Positions 11,300 to 20,925 of a stretch of DNA of 64,000 nt are shown in pieces (the stretch's first letter is position 1; every line of letters begins with the position of its first letter). The notes beneath the pieces were generated by a model, which saw only the letters and a program-made list of their open reading frames with translations, was not told the origin of the DNA and ran no database searches. The stretch spans positions 49,362,115 through 49,426,114 of the forward strand of contig NC_134573.1 of the NCBI RefSeq assembly GCF_050947875.1. The letters run 5' to 3'. Source of the DNA: Dermacentor variabilis (Eukaryota > Arthropoda > Arachnida > Ixodida > Ixodidae). The translations under genes and the position numbers were made by a program.

Positions 11300-12512
11300 T
11301 GCAGCGTCACCTCGAGGCGCTGCATCGTCCAGTTTTCCGGCTGTGAGCGGCGTCCGAAAGGAGTCGGCGAATAGGAGCGACGGGGCTGGGGAGAGCGAGA
11401 TTGTCGTCGTTGGGGCGAAGGCGAACGAGAATAGGGGCGGTTCGTTGCAGGAGAATCCGTGGCGGTTTTATCGGAGCGTGCGGCATAGGGACGAGCAGGG
11501 CCACCTGGGGAGCGAGAGTAGGCAGTGTAAGTAGACCGGATCGGGGAACTCCAGCGACTGCGACAGTGCCGAGAAATGTGCCCGATTCTATGGCAGTAGA
11601 AACAAATGGGCTTGTCGTCAGCAGTGCGCCATTCAGATGGGTTGCGGAAACGTGGTGGGTAAGAAGATGCGGGACGGGGCGGAATGGAAGCCGGGCGGGT
11701 ATCAGGGCGATGGGCCGAGCAGATGGTGTGAAGACCCATGTTTTCGAGCTCCTGGCGGACAACTGCCTGGATCAGTGAGACCGTTACTGCAGATGTGTTG
11801 GTGGGACTGGAGACGAAGGCAGCCGGATAGGCGGCCTCGATCTCACGCCGGACGATCCTGGTAACATCAGCAGTGTTGTTGGGAGGAGGAGCGTCGGCAC
11901 AGGAAGATGTCGCTGGGGTATTGGGCAGACGGGCAAACTTCTGGTCAATACGTCGGCTTTTGGCGAGTTCCAGGCGGCGGCACTCTTTGATAACAGCATC
12001 CACCGACGCTACGTTGTTGCACACAAGTAAGTTGAAGGCGTCATCGGCAATGCCTTTATGTGGGAAACCTTGTCTGACTCAGTCATGTGGGTGTCAACTT
12101 TGCGGCACAGAGCCAAGACGTCCTGAATGTACGTGACATAGGGCTCTGTTGACGTCTGCACACGGCCGGAAAGCGCCTTCTGCGCGGCAAGTTGGTGACC
12201 GTAGGGGTTGCCGAACAAGTCTCGAAGCTGTGTTTTAAGTGAATCCCAACTGGTGAGCTCATCTTCGTGCGTGCGATACCAAACTCTAGGTGTGCCACTG
12301 AGGTAAAAGACGACGTTGGCGAGCATAATAGTAGGGTCCCACCGGTTATTGCGGCTGACGTGTTCATACAGGCTGATCCAGTCATCGACGTCTTCCCCAT
12401 CTTTGCCTGAGAATACGCCAGGATCACGGGGAGCGAGGAGAGTGATGTAGGTCGTCGAAGTGGCAGCAGGTGTCGGAGCCGGCGAAGTCGGGTTGTCGTC
12501 GCCGGGAGCCAT
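11269..12512 (-). pseudogene. gag: gypsy-1 gag, frameshifted
   Basis: Frame 12512-12009 starts at a Met (MAPGDDNPTSP) and covers the capsid-like region with VFSGKDGEDVDDWISLYEHV and FYLSGTPRVWYRTHE, the standard tick gypsy Gag pattern. A small indel near 12055 shifts the frame, and the rest is read from 12024 to 11269. The second part has one intact zinc knuckle, CFYCHRIGHISRHC (CX2CX4HX4C), near 11610-11570, followed by a tail rich in Arg, Ser and Pro that probably binds RNA. Confidence 0.88.
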
Positions 12513-12586
12513 GAAGGAAGGCTCGACGTACCGTCCACTGCGAAGCTCCGTGACGAGGTACAGGGGACGTCCACCTCCACCAGATA

Positions 12587-12745
12587 TGTTACGTAGGAAG
12601 ACACCGACGAAAAGCTATTTACAAGTATATTTACAAGGCAATACGCTGCGCTTGGCCAAGAGGCAACAGCCCGCGCTAGCTTCTAATCGTCGTCGTCGTC
12701 TTCACACTGCTCGCCGTTCGTGATCGCACATATTGAGCCGTAGCA
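12587..12745 (-). repeat. gypsy-1 5' LTR
   Basis: 159 bp, the partner of 6953-7111. It lies upstream of gag in the sense direction and therefore holds the promoter. On the plus strand it begins TGTTACGTAG and ends GAGCCGTAGCA, followed directly by the ATAT target duplicate at 12746-12749. Confidence 0.93.
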
Positions 12746-13968
12746 ATATCATACTTCCTTATGTAAGCTGTCTTACGCTTGTTGATTAACATCGAAAGTT
12801 CTGCCAGTTCTATTCTAGCTGTAGGGTTAGAGGCTTTCATACATTGATGTTTCTTGATCAGATCTTTCGTCTCCTGCGATAGCTTACTGGTATCCTGTCT
12901 AACGGAGTTACCACCGACTTCTGTTGCACGCTCCTTAATGATGCCCACAAGATTGTCGTTCATTGCTTTAACACTAATGTCCTTTTCCTGAGTTAAAGCC
13001 GAATACCTGTTCTGTAGCTTGATCTGGAATTCCTCTATTTTCCCTCTTACCGCTAACTCATTGGTCGGGTTCTTATGTACCAGTTTCTTCCGTTCCCTTC
13101 TCAGGTCTAAGCTAATTCGATTTCTTACCATCCTATGGTCACTGCAGCGCACCTTGATGAGCACGTCCACATCTTTTATGATGCGAGGGTTAGCGTGGAG
13201 TATGAAGTCTATTTCATTTCTAGTCTCGCCGTTCGGGCTCCTCCACGTCCACTTTCGGCTATCCCGCTTGCGGAAGACGGTATTCATTATCCGCATATTA
13301 TTCTGTTCCGCAAACTCTACTAATAACTCTCCCCTGCTATTCCTAGTGTCTATGCCATATTCCCCCACTGCCATGTCTCTAGCCTGCTTCTTGCCTACCT
13401 TGGCATTGAAGTCGCCCATCAGTATAGTGCACTTGGTTTTGACTTTACCCATTGCCGATTCCACGTCTTCATAGAAGCTTTCGACTTCCTGGTCATCATG
13501 ACTGGATGTAGGGGCGTAGACCTGTGCAGTCTTCATTTTGTACCTCTTATTAAGTTTCACAACAAGACCTGCCACCCTCTCGTTAATGCTATAGAATTCC
13601 TGTATGTTACCAGCTATATTCTTATTAATCAGGAATCCAACTCCTAGTTCTCTTCTCTCCGCTAAGCCCCGGTAGCACAGGACGTGCCCGCTTTTTAGCA
13701 ATGTATAGGCTTCTTTCGGCCTCCTAACTTCACTGAGCCCTATTATATCCCATTTACTGCCCTCTAATTCCTCTAATTGCACTGCTAGACTCGCCTCACT
13801 AGATAACGTTCTAGCGTTAAACGTTGCCAGGTTCATATTCCAATGGCCAGCTGTCCGGAGCCAGTGATTCTTAGCACCCTCTGCTGCGTCGCAGGTCTGA
13901 CCGCCGCCGTGGTCAGTTGCTTCGCAGCTGCTGGGGACTGAGGGCCGGGGTTTGATTGTTGTGTTCAT
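12746..13968 (-). pseudogene. RTE copy 1: apurinic-type endonuclease and linker
   Basis: The frame starts at Met 13968 (MNTTIKPRPSVPS) and runs through the join with the gypsy LTR. It holds an exonuclease-endonuclease-phosphatase fold: NLATFNARTLSS (catalytic Asn), IIGLSEVRR (catalytic Glu), ILMGDFNAKVG (Asp/Asn), EIDFIL and KVRCSDHRMV (Asp/His). The linker follows, with RRERKKLVHK and KLSQETKDLIKKHQCMKA. All catalytic residues are present. After 12746 the frame leaves RTE and reads LTR, so about 40 of its 430 codons are not RTE protein. Confidence 0.9.
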
Positions 13969-14104
13969 ATGGAGGTTGTGGCCAAGTACTGCACTAGGGT
14001 GGCCAATCCTGCTCTGGTGAGGGAGTGCGTTACCGGTTCTGGTCGCCGGGATGAGGCCACACTCCAGGCCTGTTTATGCAATTTTATCAACACGCTGATT
14101 TTTT

Positions 14105-14195
14105 TTTAATCCGGTGGAAAATTGCGCCGCCCCGGGATTCGAACCACGGACATCTTGCATGCGAGGCCGGTGTTCTACCTCTACGCTACCGCTGC
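14105..14195 (-). promoter_or_regulatory. tRNA-like head at the 5' end of RTE copy 1 (A and B boxes)
   Basis: Read on the minus strand, 14188-14174 gives TAGCGTAGAGGTAGA (A-box-like) and 14145-14135 gives GGTTCGAATCC, an exact match to the pol III B-box consensus. A short run of A and T (14099-14109) separates it from the RTE 5' UTR. A related block sits in the same position at copy 2 (26150-26496). It looks like a tRNA-derived internal promoter joined to the LINE. It is not a functional tRNA: the anticodon arm does not pair well. Confidence 0.65.
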
Positions 14196-14465
14196 ACCAA
14201 CTAGTACAGCGGTGGCGGTTGGCCGGCGATGGCGGTTGGCCGGTATGGACGGCGATAATTCTCATAAGCAGGAGGAGGCCTGGAATCGAAATCGTAACGA
14301 GATCAACAGGAAACGAATCGCCCAGGAAACAGACAAACAGCGCACCGAACAACTGGCTAAACGTCGCAACATAGCTAGACAACCAGACTAACCAGGACTT
14401 GCAATCAAGATTAACCATGGCTAATCATGCTATCCCTTAGCTTTCGCTACGTATATCTTGACATA
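14196..14465 (+). other. unassigned segment with GC repeat and charged open frame
   Basis: The start holds two imperfect copies of GGCGATGGCGGTTGGCCGG (about 14205-14250). A plus-strand frame ending at 14391 is very rich in Arg, Asn, Gln, Glu and Lys (EINRKRIAQETDKQRTEQL). That composition suggests a coiled coil or a fragment of a transposon protein. I do not recognise the family, and length and context do not support a gene. Confidence 0.35.
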
Positions 14466-14850
14466 GCCGATCTAAGGCATTGCCAATATTTTTTTACATG
14501 CCCACACCGTGTGGAAAATATCTGAAGACTTATCCCCACAGTGCGGGCACTTCCTCATGCAAGCGGGGTCAATGTATTTTAAGACTGCCGGGCTCAGTAG
14601 AGTTTTGGTGTAAAGGCGAAGGAGAATGCGCTCCTCCTCCTTTGTATGGCCCTTATAGGGCTTAGGATAGGTGGAATGGCCAGATTAGTAAACTTGCACG
14701 ATCTGTTTCAAAGTATAAGCAGGAATGGGTTCGGGGTCTGGATCGGTGGGGGACGAGGGTCGTGCCCGGAAAGTGAGCGCGCGGACGATTGCATCGCCCC
14801 TCTCGTTTCCCTCAAGGCCTGCAAGAACCGGAGTCCAGATAATTGTCCAG
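14466..14850 (-). mobile_element. LINE remnant (RNase H end and C-terminal finger, I/R1 group)
   Basis: Minus-strand reading gives WTPVLAGLEGNERGDAIV near 14845-14785, the fifth RNase H block, where the usual WxPGHxGxxGNExAD has Val-Leu in place of Gly-His. After a stop near 14690 the frame continues with RLYTKTLLSPAVLKY and the finger CPHCGDKSSDIFHTVWAC near 14550-14500. This is the normal order for an RNase H-bearing LINE ORF2 C-terminus. The lost histidine and the stop show decay. The part from 14850 to 15060 may belong to it but I cannot read it. Confidence 0.75.
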
Positions 14851-15285
14851 TGCGAGGAGGCGCAGAGATAGTCGCTGTGTTGAAGAAAATTGTAGGCCAG
14901 GCGCGTTATGCACCCTTGTTCGCGTCATTTTCACGAGATCGATCTGAAGTGTCCGCCTAGAGTCGACGGCAAGCTGCGGCTTGTGCTGCCCTCTGCACAG
15001 CGCTCTGCTGAGCCCGACGTTTTCTGGTTGCAGCCGCGCGCGTAGCTCAATGATTCGCTTCTTCAGGAGCGGTGCGTACCTTGTGAGGAGGTGCCGTCAC
15101 GTGTACCTAAGACCAAACACAGGTATCCAGAATACATGGCGCACATATCCCACCCCTTGACTCGTGGCACGGTACATTGCTGTAGATGACAATGATAACA
15201 ATAGTTCATTGGCAGCCCCTCCGATACGTAATGGTGACAAATAGTCACCAGGTCCAGCGACTATCCAGCATGCAACCGCTATGTG

Positions 15286-15472
15286 CAACTGCTACATGTC
15301 GTGACACCTTGTGTAATGTGATATAACAGCAATGCAAAGTGTGTACGCATCGACGCTATGCGGCGCTCATTTCACATTGCGTGTTATATGGCATGAAACA
15401 GTGATAGTGATGATTATATATTGGCGCTCTCTTTGAAACGGGACGGTGACAAACAATCGCCTAGCCTGCTTG
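15286..15472 (+). repeat. unknown dispersed repeat, copy A
   Basis: Shares GCAACTGCTAC, GCAATGCAAAG, GCTCATTTCACA and a final GCCTAGCC-like word, in the same order, with copy B (19640-19877) and partly with copy C (20225-20370). Copies are only about 65-75 percent alike, so this is old. No tRNA head or coding capacity seen. Confidence 0.6.
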
Positions 15473-15499
15473 AATTATTCAGGTGAATTATTCAAATAA

Positions 15500-15503
<4 letters not shown>

Positions 15504-15583
<80 letters not shown>
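15504..15583. repeat. (TA)n microsatellite
   Basis: About 40 TA units in direct contact with the 3' end of gypsy-2. It may have been the insertion target. Confidence 0.97.
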
Positions 15584-15587
<4 letters not shown>

Positions 15588-15725
15588 GAGATTTAGTGGG
15601 GTTCGTAGCGACCGCCGGTCCTAGGATGCACCGAGCAGTTTTCGATCGAGCTCGAGCCTCTGCTGCGCGCTTGATGCTGCCGATGCTGCTGACTCTGTGC
15701 GCACGTTCGGCATCTTGCTTGCAAT
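15584..15725 (-). repeat. gypsy-2 3' LTR
   Basis: About 142 bp, matching 19473-19611. The ends are set by where the match stops. Sense-strand AATAAATCTCC at the 5' LTR (ACTAAATCTCC here) is a probable polyadenylation signal near the end. Confidence 0.75.
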
Positions 15726-15769
15726 GGCCCCGCGGATATAAAGGAGCCATCCTGGCGACTTAGTGTTCT

Positions 15770-18180
15770 GGAAGGTAACCAGGTGTGTCCCTCTGGGGCA
15801 TAGTTGCGTCGATATAGTAGCTGGTCGCGAATCGCAAAATGAGGAACTTGGCGCCGAAGCGTACATGACGCCGGGGCTTTCGACGCATCCGAGAGAAGGT
15901 CTAGCAGAGTTGCAGTCCAGGGATCATTACGCTTTGCAGCAGCGATAGTGTCAACGTCCACAGACGATAATGTACACTCGCAGGCGCAGTCGTCACTGGC
16001 CTTCGGGGGAAGCGGCGATGGGCATAGCGCGTCAGCATCGGAGTGCTTTCGCCCGGAACGGTAAACCACGCGGATGTCATATTCTTGAATTCGCAATGCC
16101 CAGCGGGCAAGGCGGCCCGATGGATCTTTGAGCGTCGACAGCCAACATAGTGCGTGGTGGTCGGTCACTACGTCAAACGATCGGCCGTATAAACATGGGC
16201 GAAACTTTCCAAGCGCCCACACCATGGCCAAACACACCTTTTCTGTAACGCTATAATTCGTCTCCGCCTTGGTTAACGTGCGACGCGCGTATTCGAAGAC
16301 GTATTCTGTGTGGCCAGGTTGACGCTGCGCCAACACAGCGCCAAGGCCCACACCGCTTGCATCGGTATGGATTTCGGTTGGCGCTTGAGAGCCGAAATGG
16401 CGAAGAATGGGTGGCGTCGGGAGAAGACGGCGCAAGGTTTTGAAGGCGTGGTCACACGCTGGAGACCATGATGAGAGATCTCTAGGGCCGCTAAGGAGCT
16501 GTTGAGAGGCGATATAATTAACGCGAAATTTCGAACGAATCGCCGGAAGTAAGATCATAGGCCGATAAAACTGCGTGGCTCTTTCATAGTGGTAGGTTTT
16601 GGGAACGCAGTAACAGGACGTAGTTTCTCGGGATCCTGGCGAATGCCCTCCTTTGACACGACATGGCCTAAAATTGTGAGCTGACGAACAGCAAATAGAC
16701 ACTTCTTTAGGTTAAGTTGCAACACGGCGTTGGCGAAGCAAGTTAGTACGCGCTGAAGGCGGAGCAGGTGCGTCGCGAAATCAGGGGCGAACGCCACAAT
16801 GTCGTCAAGATAGCAAAGACAGATTTTTCATTTGAGGCCACGCAGAACATTGTCCATCATTCTTTCGAACGTAGCAGGTGCGTTGCAAAGTCCGGAAGGC
16901 ATGACGGTGAATTCATACAAGCCGTCTGGTGTAACAAAGGCAGTTTTTGGGCGATCGGCCTCTGCCATCGGAACCTGCCAATAGCCTGACCGCAAATCCA
17001 GCGAAGAAAAGAACTCGGCTCCCTGCAGACAGTCCCGAGCATCATCGATGCGTGGTAATGGGTAGACGTCCTTCAGCGTGATCTTTTTCAACCGTCCAAA
17101 ATCAACACAGCAGCGGATGGAACCGTCTTTTTTGTGATGCGGACCACGGGAGAGGCCCATGGGCTTTGGGAAGGTTGAATGATGCCGCGACGGAGCATGT
17201 CATCGACCTGGTCTGCAATGACGTGACGTTCCGTAGCGGACGCGCGATATGGTCTTTGTCTCAGCGGTGAGTGAGAGCCAGCGTCGATGTAATGCTCGAC
17301 CGTCGATGCATCGCCAAGAGATGTTTGCGCAACGTCAAAAGAACGGCGGAAGTGCTGAAGGACTGCGAGAAGTGGAGATCGCTGTGAGTGTGTCAGATCT
17401 TCGGCGATGAATGGGCTGAACACACCAGTCCATGTTGAGTCGGGTATAGAGAGGGCATTCAGTTCATGGACGGCAGTAGAAGGCACTTCGTCGAGGACGT
17501 AGACAATTCGTGTTGAATCGACTAACTCGACGTAACCTAGGCATACGCGGCGGAGCAGTGATAACGGCGACGGAAGATGATTGTAAATGGGCATCGTGCT
17601 GACACCGGCGGCAAGGTCAAGAGCTGCAAAGGGCGAAGGAAGCGCTTTTCTGGTAACAAAGTGATGAGAGGGCATGAAGAAGACCGTCCAGTCGGATATG
17701 GTACTACAGAAGATTGGTACGAATGCTGAAGAGCACGGGGGAATACAGGTGTCTTCTTTCACGAGAATTTTACGGCAGGATGAGCATCGACGGAGGCCAG
17801 GTCACCAAGGTGGAAAAGTTCAATCTCAGCCCGAGCGCAATTGATGATGGCATTGTGGCGTGAGAGAAAATCCCATGCTAGAATAACGGCGTGGGAGCGC
17901 GATGAAAGAACTATGAATTCAATCGTGTACAAAACGTCCTGTATGGTCACACGGGCAGTACAAGCAGCGGTAGGGCAAATGGGTTGAGCACTCGCCGTTC
18001 GAAGCGACAATCCAGACAGAGACGTCGTCACTTTACGAAGCGAACGGCAAAACCTGGCATCGATAACTCAAAATAGCGGCACCAGTATCGACGAGGGTGA
18101 CTGTGGCGACATTTTCGATAAACACATCAATGGCATTGGCAGGTAAAGAAGGAGGACTTCGGCATGTCGACACTTGTGCA
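15770..18180 (-). pseudogene. pol: gypsy-2 pol: protease, RT and RNase H, with stops
   Basis: Protease: LVDTGAAIL near 18095-18070 and AVILAWDFLSRHNAIINC near 17880. RT: YIDAGSHSPLRQRPYR and SPWASPVV (17270-17150), VDFGRLKKITLKDVYPLPRIDDA, VMPSGLCNAPATFERMM and YLDD at 16801-16812. A TGA at 16828-16830 replaces the Trp before YLDD, and a stop near 16555 ends the next frame. RNase [28 protein letters not shown] (the Glu usually found in EKE-CLA is Val) and VTDHHALCW. Reading ends with [14 protein letters not shown] at 15775, where the integrase should begin. Confidence 0.87.
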
Positions 18181-18205
18181 GTTCTTGCCTCAGAAACAGC
18201 GTGGT

Positions 18206-19399
18206 CTAGTTTCCCTCTTCGTTAGAGACGGGTCGTCGACGCATAGGAGAAAGCGATTGGGGACGTGGAGAGGGTGATCGGAGGCGTTCGAAGCGAGGAC
18301 GGCGATCAGTCTGGGAGTGAGCTGGTGATGGGTCGAAGGGTCCGTAAGGCGCATTTGAATCAGGCGGCACATATGGCGCTCGGCGATCACCATCGAACGC
18401 CTGCGATCGTCGGCGGCAGAACCTTGCGACATAACCGGGACACCTACATGCGAAGCAGATAGGGCGATTGTCCCGCGTACACCACGGTTTAGCGATGGAA
18501 GTGGTGGTCCAGGGGTTGGGAGGGCGAGGGTGGTGCACAGGCTGCTGGAAGCGACGCACGGGCACAGTGCGAGGGGCCATTGCAGCAATTGTAGCATACG
18601 GGACTGGTGTAGTCACGACATCCTGCTGGTGAACAGCCGACAGCGCTTCCGCGACCTCTTCATGGATCACGTTACGGAGGTGAGATGGTAAAGTGCTGAC
18701 AGACTCCTCAGTGACGGACACTAGAGATAGCTGTCGTGCGACTTCGCGGACGAAGTCCTTGATTTGGGTAATCAGGGAGACTTGTTCTGGGCCGGTGGTG
18801 AGGCTGCAGAGTGACGCCGCATTTGGTGTGGGATGTCGCCTTGTCAGAGCTCGCTTCTTACGTAATTCATCATAGCTCTGGCACAAGCTGATGACGTCGC
18901 CAACAGTGCGCGGGTCCTTGGCCCGAAGCATCTGGAACGCGTCATGATCGATTCCCTACATGACGTACTTGATCTTTTCCGCTTCCGTCATGGCAGCGTT
19001 CACGCGCCTGCACAAATCTAGCATGTCTTCTATATAGCTGGTGAATGTCTCACCCGTGTCCTGTGCGCGTGTACACAGACGCTGCTCGGCTCGGAGTTTC
19101 CTGACGGTGGGTTGGTCAAATACTTCCGTAATCGACGTCTTGAACGCCGATCATGTTCGGATATCCTTCTCATGATTTCTGAACCAGAGAATGACCTCGC
19201 CCGCAAGGTAGAATGATGCGTAAGCCAGTTTGTCCGAGTCATTCCATATGTTGTGAACGCTCACCCGCTCGTAGGACGACAGCCACTCTTCAACGTCGTT
19301 GTCGTCGGTTCCACTGAAGATAGGAGGCTCCCGCTGGCGAACGGTGCCAGCGCAAGGGGCGGGTGGCGATGGAAGAGTCTGCTGGTCGGCGTGCGGCAT
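18206..19399 (-). pseudogene. gag: gypsy-2 gag, with stops
   Basis: Probable start MPHADQQTLPSPP near 19399, then PPIFSGTDDNDVEEWLSSYERV and FYLAGEVILWFRNHEKD. A TGA at 19151-19153 replaces a Trp, and a TAG near 18955 interrupts the helical part. The frame 18931-18206 holds the rest, with KDPRTVGDVISLCQSYDELR and a zinc knuckle CFACRCPGYVARFC near 18465-18420. The knuckle's histidine is tyrosine (CX2CX4YX4C), which should weaken zinc binding. The tail is rich in Arg, Pro and Ser. Confidence 0.85.
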
Positions 19400-19472
19400 G
19401 GCGGAGGGTAGCGTCCGAGAACGGAGTTCCAGGATGGTAGAATGGAACGTTACCCCGCGCAGCTCCACCTCT

Positions 19473-19611
19473 TTTAAAGGAGATTTATTCGGGTTCGTAG
19501 CGACCGCCGGTCCTAGGATGCACCGAGCAGTTTTCGAGCTCGAGCCTCTGCTGCGCGCTTCATGCTGCTGATGCTGCTGACTCTGTGCGCATGTCCGTCA
19601 TCTTCCTTACA
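19473..19611 (-). repeat. gypsy-2 5' LTR
   Basis: Sense strand begins TGTAAGGAAGATGACGG and ends near AATAAATCTCCTTTAAA. TGGAGCTGCGC just downstream (19468-19458) is the likely primer-binding site. Partner of 15584-15725. Confidence 0.75.
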
Positions 19612-19639
19612 ATATACACATCCCGGGGTAAATGCTTTT

Positions 19640-19877
19640 TTCTTTTGCTCCAGACTTCCATATCTTCCTTGCACCACTACCTATGCAACTGCTACTTCAA
19701 GTGCCACCCCCTGTAATTAACTTCAATGCAAAGGGCGCACGTATAATTGCTAAGCGGCTCGCATTTCACAACGCACGGCAAGTGGCACGATACGATGATT
19801 ATGATGATGGTTGTGGTGATCTATTCGCGTTTCCTTTCAAGCGCGGCGGCGACATAGCAAACTAGCCAGGTTGGTTT
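19640..19877 (+). repeat. unknown dispersed repeat, copy B
   Basis: Best copy of the three. Order of shared words: CTTCCTTG, ACCTATGCAACTGCTAC, AATGCAAAGGGCGCACG, GCTCGCATTTCACA, GATGATTATGATGATGG, CGGCGGCGACA, CTAGCCAGG. Copy A (15286) and copy C (20225) share most of this order. I do not recognise the family. Confidence 0.6.
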
Positions 19878-19923
19878 AATGGGGTATAGATCGACAGAAA
19901 GCTGAGCAAGTTGGTAACGATTC

Positions 19924-20165
19924 ATTATGGAAAAAGGTGAGGCATGCAGACAGGACACAAGAGAAGCGGACAACACGAACGACGACTATCAACTGAAGGG
20001 AGCACTGAGGCGAAAAGAAGCAGAAGAAAAAAAAACACAAAACTTTCTTGTGTGTCTTTTTTCATCTTTTCGCCTCAGTGCTCGCTTCAGTTGATAGTTG
20101 GCGTACGTGTTGTCCACTTCTCTTCTCTTGTGTCCTGTCTGCACGCCTCACCTTCTTGCATAATT
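19924..20165. mobile_element. palindromic fold-back (MITE-like) element
   Basis: Arms 19924-20020 and 20066-20165 are inverted copies (AAGGTGAGGC, CAGACAGGACACAAGAGAAG, TATCAACTGAAG, GCACTGAGGCGAAAAG) about 90 percent alike. The roughly 45-bp centre is A-rich then T-rich. There is no coding capacity. Long arms around a short centre fit a fold-back or hairpin MITE. It lies between copies B and C of the unknown repeat. Confidence 0.8.
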
Positions 20166-20224
20166 ATTCAGGTGCATAATATATTTTCTAGCATCTTTGT
20201 ATACATCCCCTTGAACTTCTTTTG

Positions 20225-20370
20225 CTTCGCTAAACCTTCTTTCACTTCCTTGTAAATTTACCTGTGCAAATGCTACATGACATTCTACTCGGTGTAATAT
20301 TGCGCAACTGCAATGCAAAATGTGTACGCATCTACGCTGCGCCGCTCGCATGTCACATCGTGTGTCTCCT
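20225..20370 (+). repeat. unknown dispersed repeat, copy C (partial)
   Basis: Contains CTTCCTTG, ACCTGTGCAAATGCTACATGA, GCAATGCAAAATGTGTACGCA, CTACGCTGCGCCGCTCGCAT in the same order as copies A and B. It lacks the last third. Confidence 0.55.
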
Positions 20371-20757
20371 CACGCGCTAGGACGCATGTTATAAGGCATT
20401 TTTCTGCGGAATCCTAGCAAGCGCTCGTGTGGAAACCCTGTTATTGCTACGTTTGTATGCAATTTAGAGATCAAGAACTGACTACGTACTAGCTCTTGAA
20501 TGCGTGAAACCTGCGTGGACACAATATTGTGATGCTTTTGCGTATACAATTTCGCTGCTGGGCGGCGAAGAGCCGTTTAGCAGGAGATTGCAGGTGTGGC
20601 AGAAGCGCCTGGAGCAAAGATGACTACTTATAAGATGAGCGATTCTCTGTATATGTTTGTCTGTGTTACAAAAGTTGTAAAAGAAGAACGCTTGAGCGTT
20701 TGGTACCTGCTATAAAAAAATAAAGAAAGGAAGGAAGTCGGAGAATAATAATAAACA

Positions 20758-20925
20758 AGAAGTGGTTCAGTGGCTACTCCCACGCCGTAGACCCGGGTTC
20801 AATCCCGGTGGGAACTGGGCATTTCCAACGATAGCTGCTAGAGACAGCTGACACCGGCGGCGGCAGGCACCATCGGCAATCGAAACGGTTATTGAAATGA
20901 GCCCGTGACACCTTATACTGTAAAG
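20758..20925 (+). repeat. tRNA-derived SINE (second family)
   Basis: The head has TGGTTCAGTGGCTA (20763-20775, A box) and GGTTCAATCCC (20796-20806, B box) in the spacing of a tRNA. A tRNA-unrelated body follows (AGCTGCTAGAGACAGCTGACACCGGCGGCGG). It differs from the Ruka-type SINE. It is not a tRNA gene because the acceptor stem does not close. Confidence 0.7.

Larger units (their letters stand above)
6953..12745 (-). mobile_element. Ty3/gypsy LTR retrotransposon, gypsy-1, with nested LINE
   Basis: It has two 159-bp LTRs in the same orientation, starting TG and ending CA (read on plus), with three visible differences, so about 98 percent identical. They enclose gag, protease, RT, RNase H and integrase on the minus strand. 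ATAT at 6949-6952 and at 12746-12749 is a 4-bp target duplication, and removing 6953-12749 restores the RTE sequence. The next bases inward of the 5' LTR, TGGTGGAGGTGG from about 12582 leftward, are a plausible primer-binding site; the tRNA is not identified. A purine-rich GGCGGGGGTAG-like tract at about 7111-7125 serves as polypurine tract. Stops and frameshifts make it non-autonomous. 668 bp of LINE sit in the integrase. Confidence 0.93.
4484..14195 (-). mobile_element. RTE-clade non-LTR retrotransposon, copy 1, interrupted by two insertions
   Basis: The element reads on the minus strand. Its 3' end is a (CAT)n tail at 4484-4498 (ATG repeats in the sense direction). Its body is in three pieces: 4499-5626 (C-terminal part of RT and tail domain), 6362-6952 (start of RT) and 12746-14195 (APE endonuclease, 5' UTR and a tRNA-like head). 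Each piece aligns with the uninterrupted copy 2 at 23.0-26.5 kb, and the reading resumes exactly across both gaps. The intruders are a LINE fragment (5627-6361) and a gypsy element (6953-12745). It is more diverged from copy 2 than copies 3 and 5 are, so it is an older insertion. Frameshifts and stops make it a pseudoelement. Confidence 0.9.
15584..19611 (-). mobile_element. Ty3/gypsy LTR retrotransposon, gypsy-2, integrase deleted
   Basis: The LTR-like ends at 15584-15725 and about 19473-19611 share the CGACCGCCGGTCCTAGGATG core and a GAGCTCGAGCCTCTGCTGCG block, and differ at roughly one base in ten plus a 4-bp indel. Between them, on the minus strand, lie gag, protease, RT and RNase H. Directly after RNase H the sequence passes into a few dozen bases of unknown DNA and the 3' LTR, so integrase is missing. 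Several TGG-to-TGA and other stops occur. It is older than gypsy-1, cannot move by itself and is a different subfamily. Confidence 0.88.

Noticed and set aside
15584..19611. gypsy-2 as an endogenous retrovirus with envelope
   Set aside because: No envelope-like frame lies between RNase H and the 3' LTR; the distance is only some 45 bp.
20758..20830. possible tRNA gene
   Set aside because: A and B boxes are present, but the acceptor and anticodon stems do not close and a SINE body follows.
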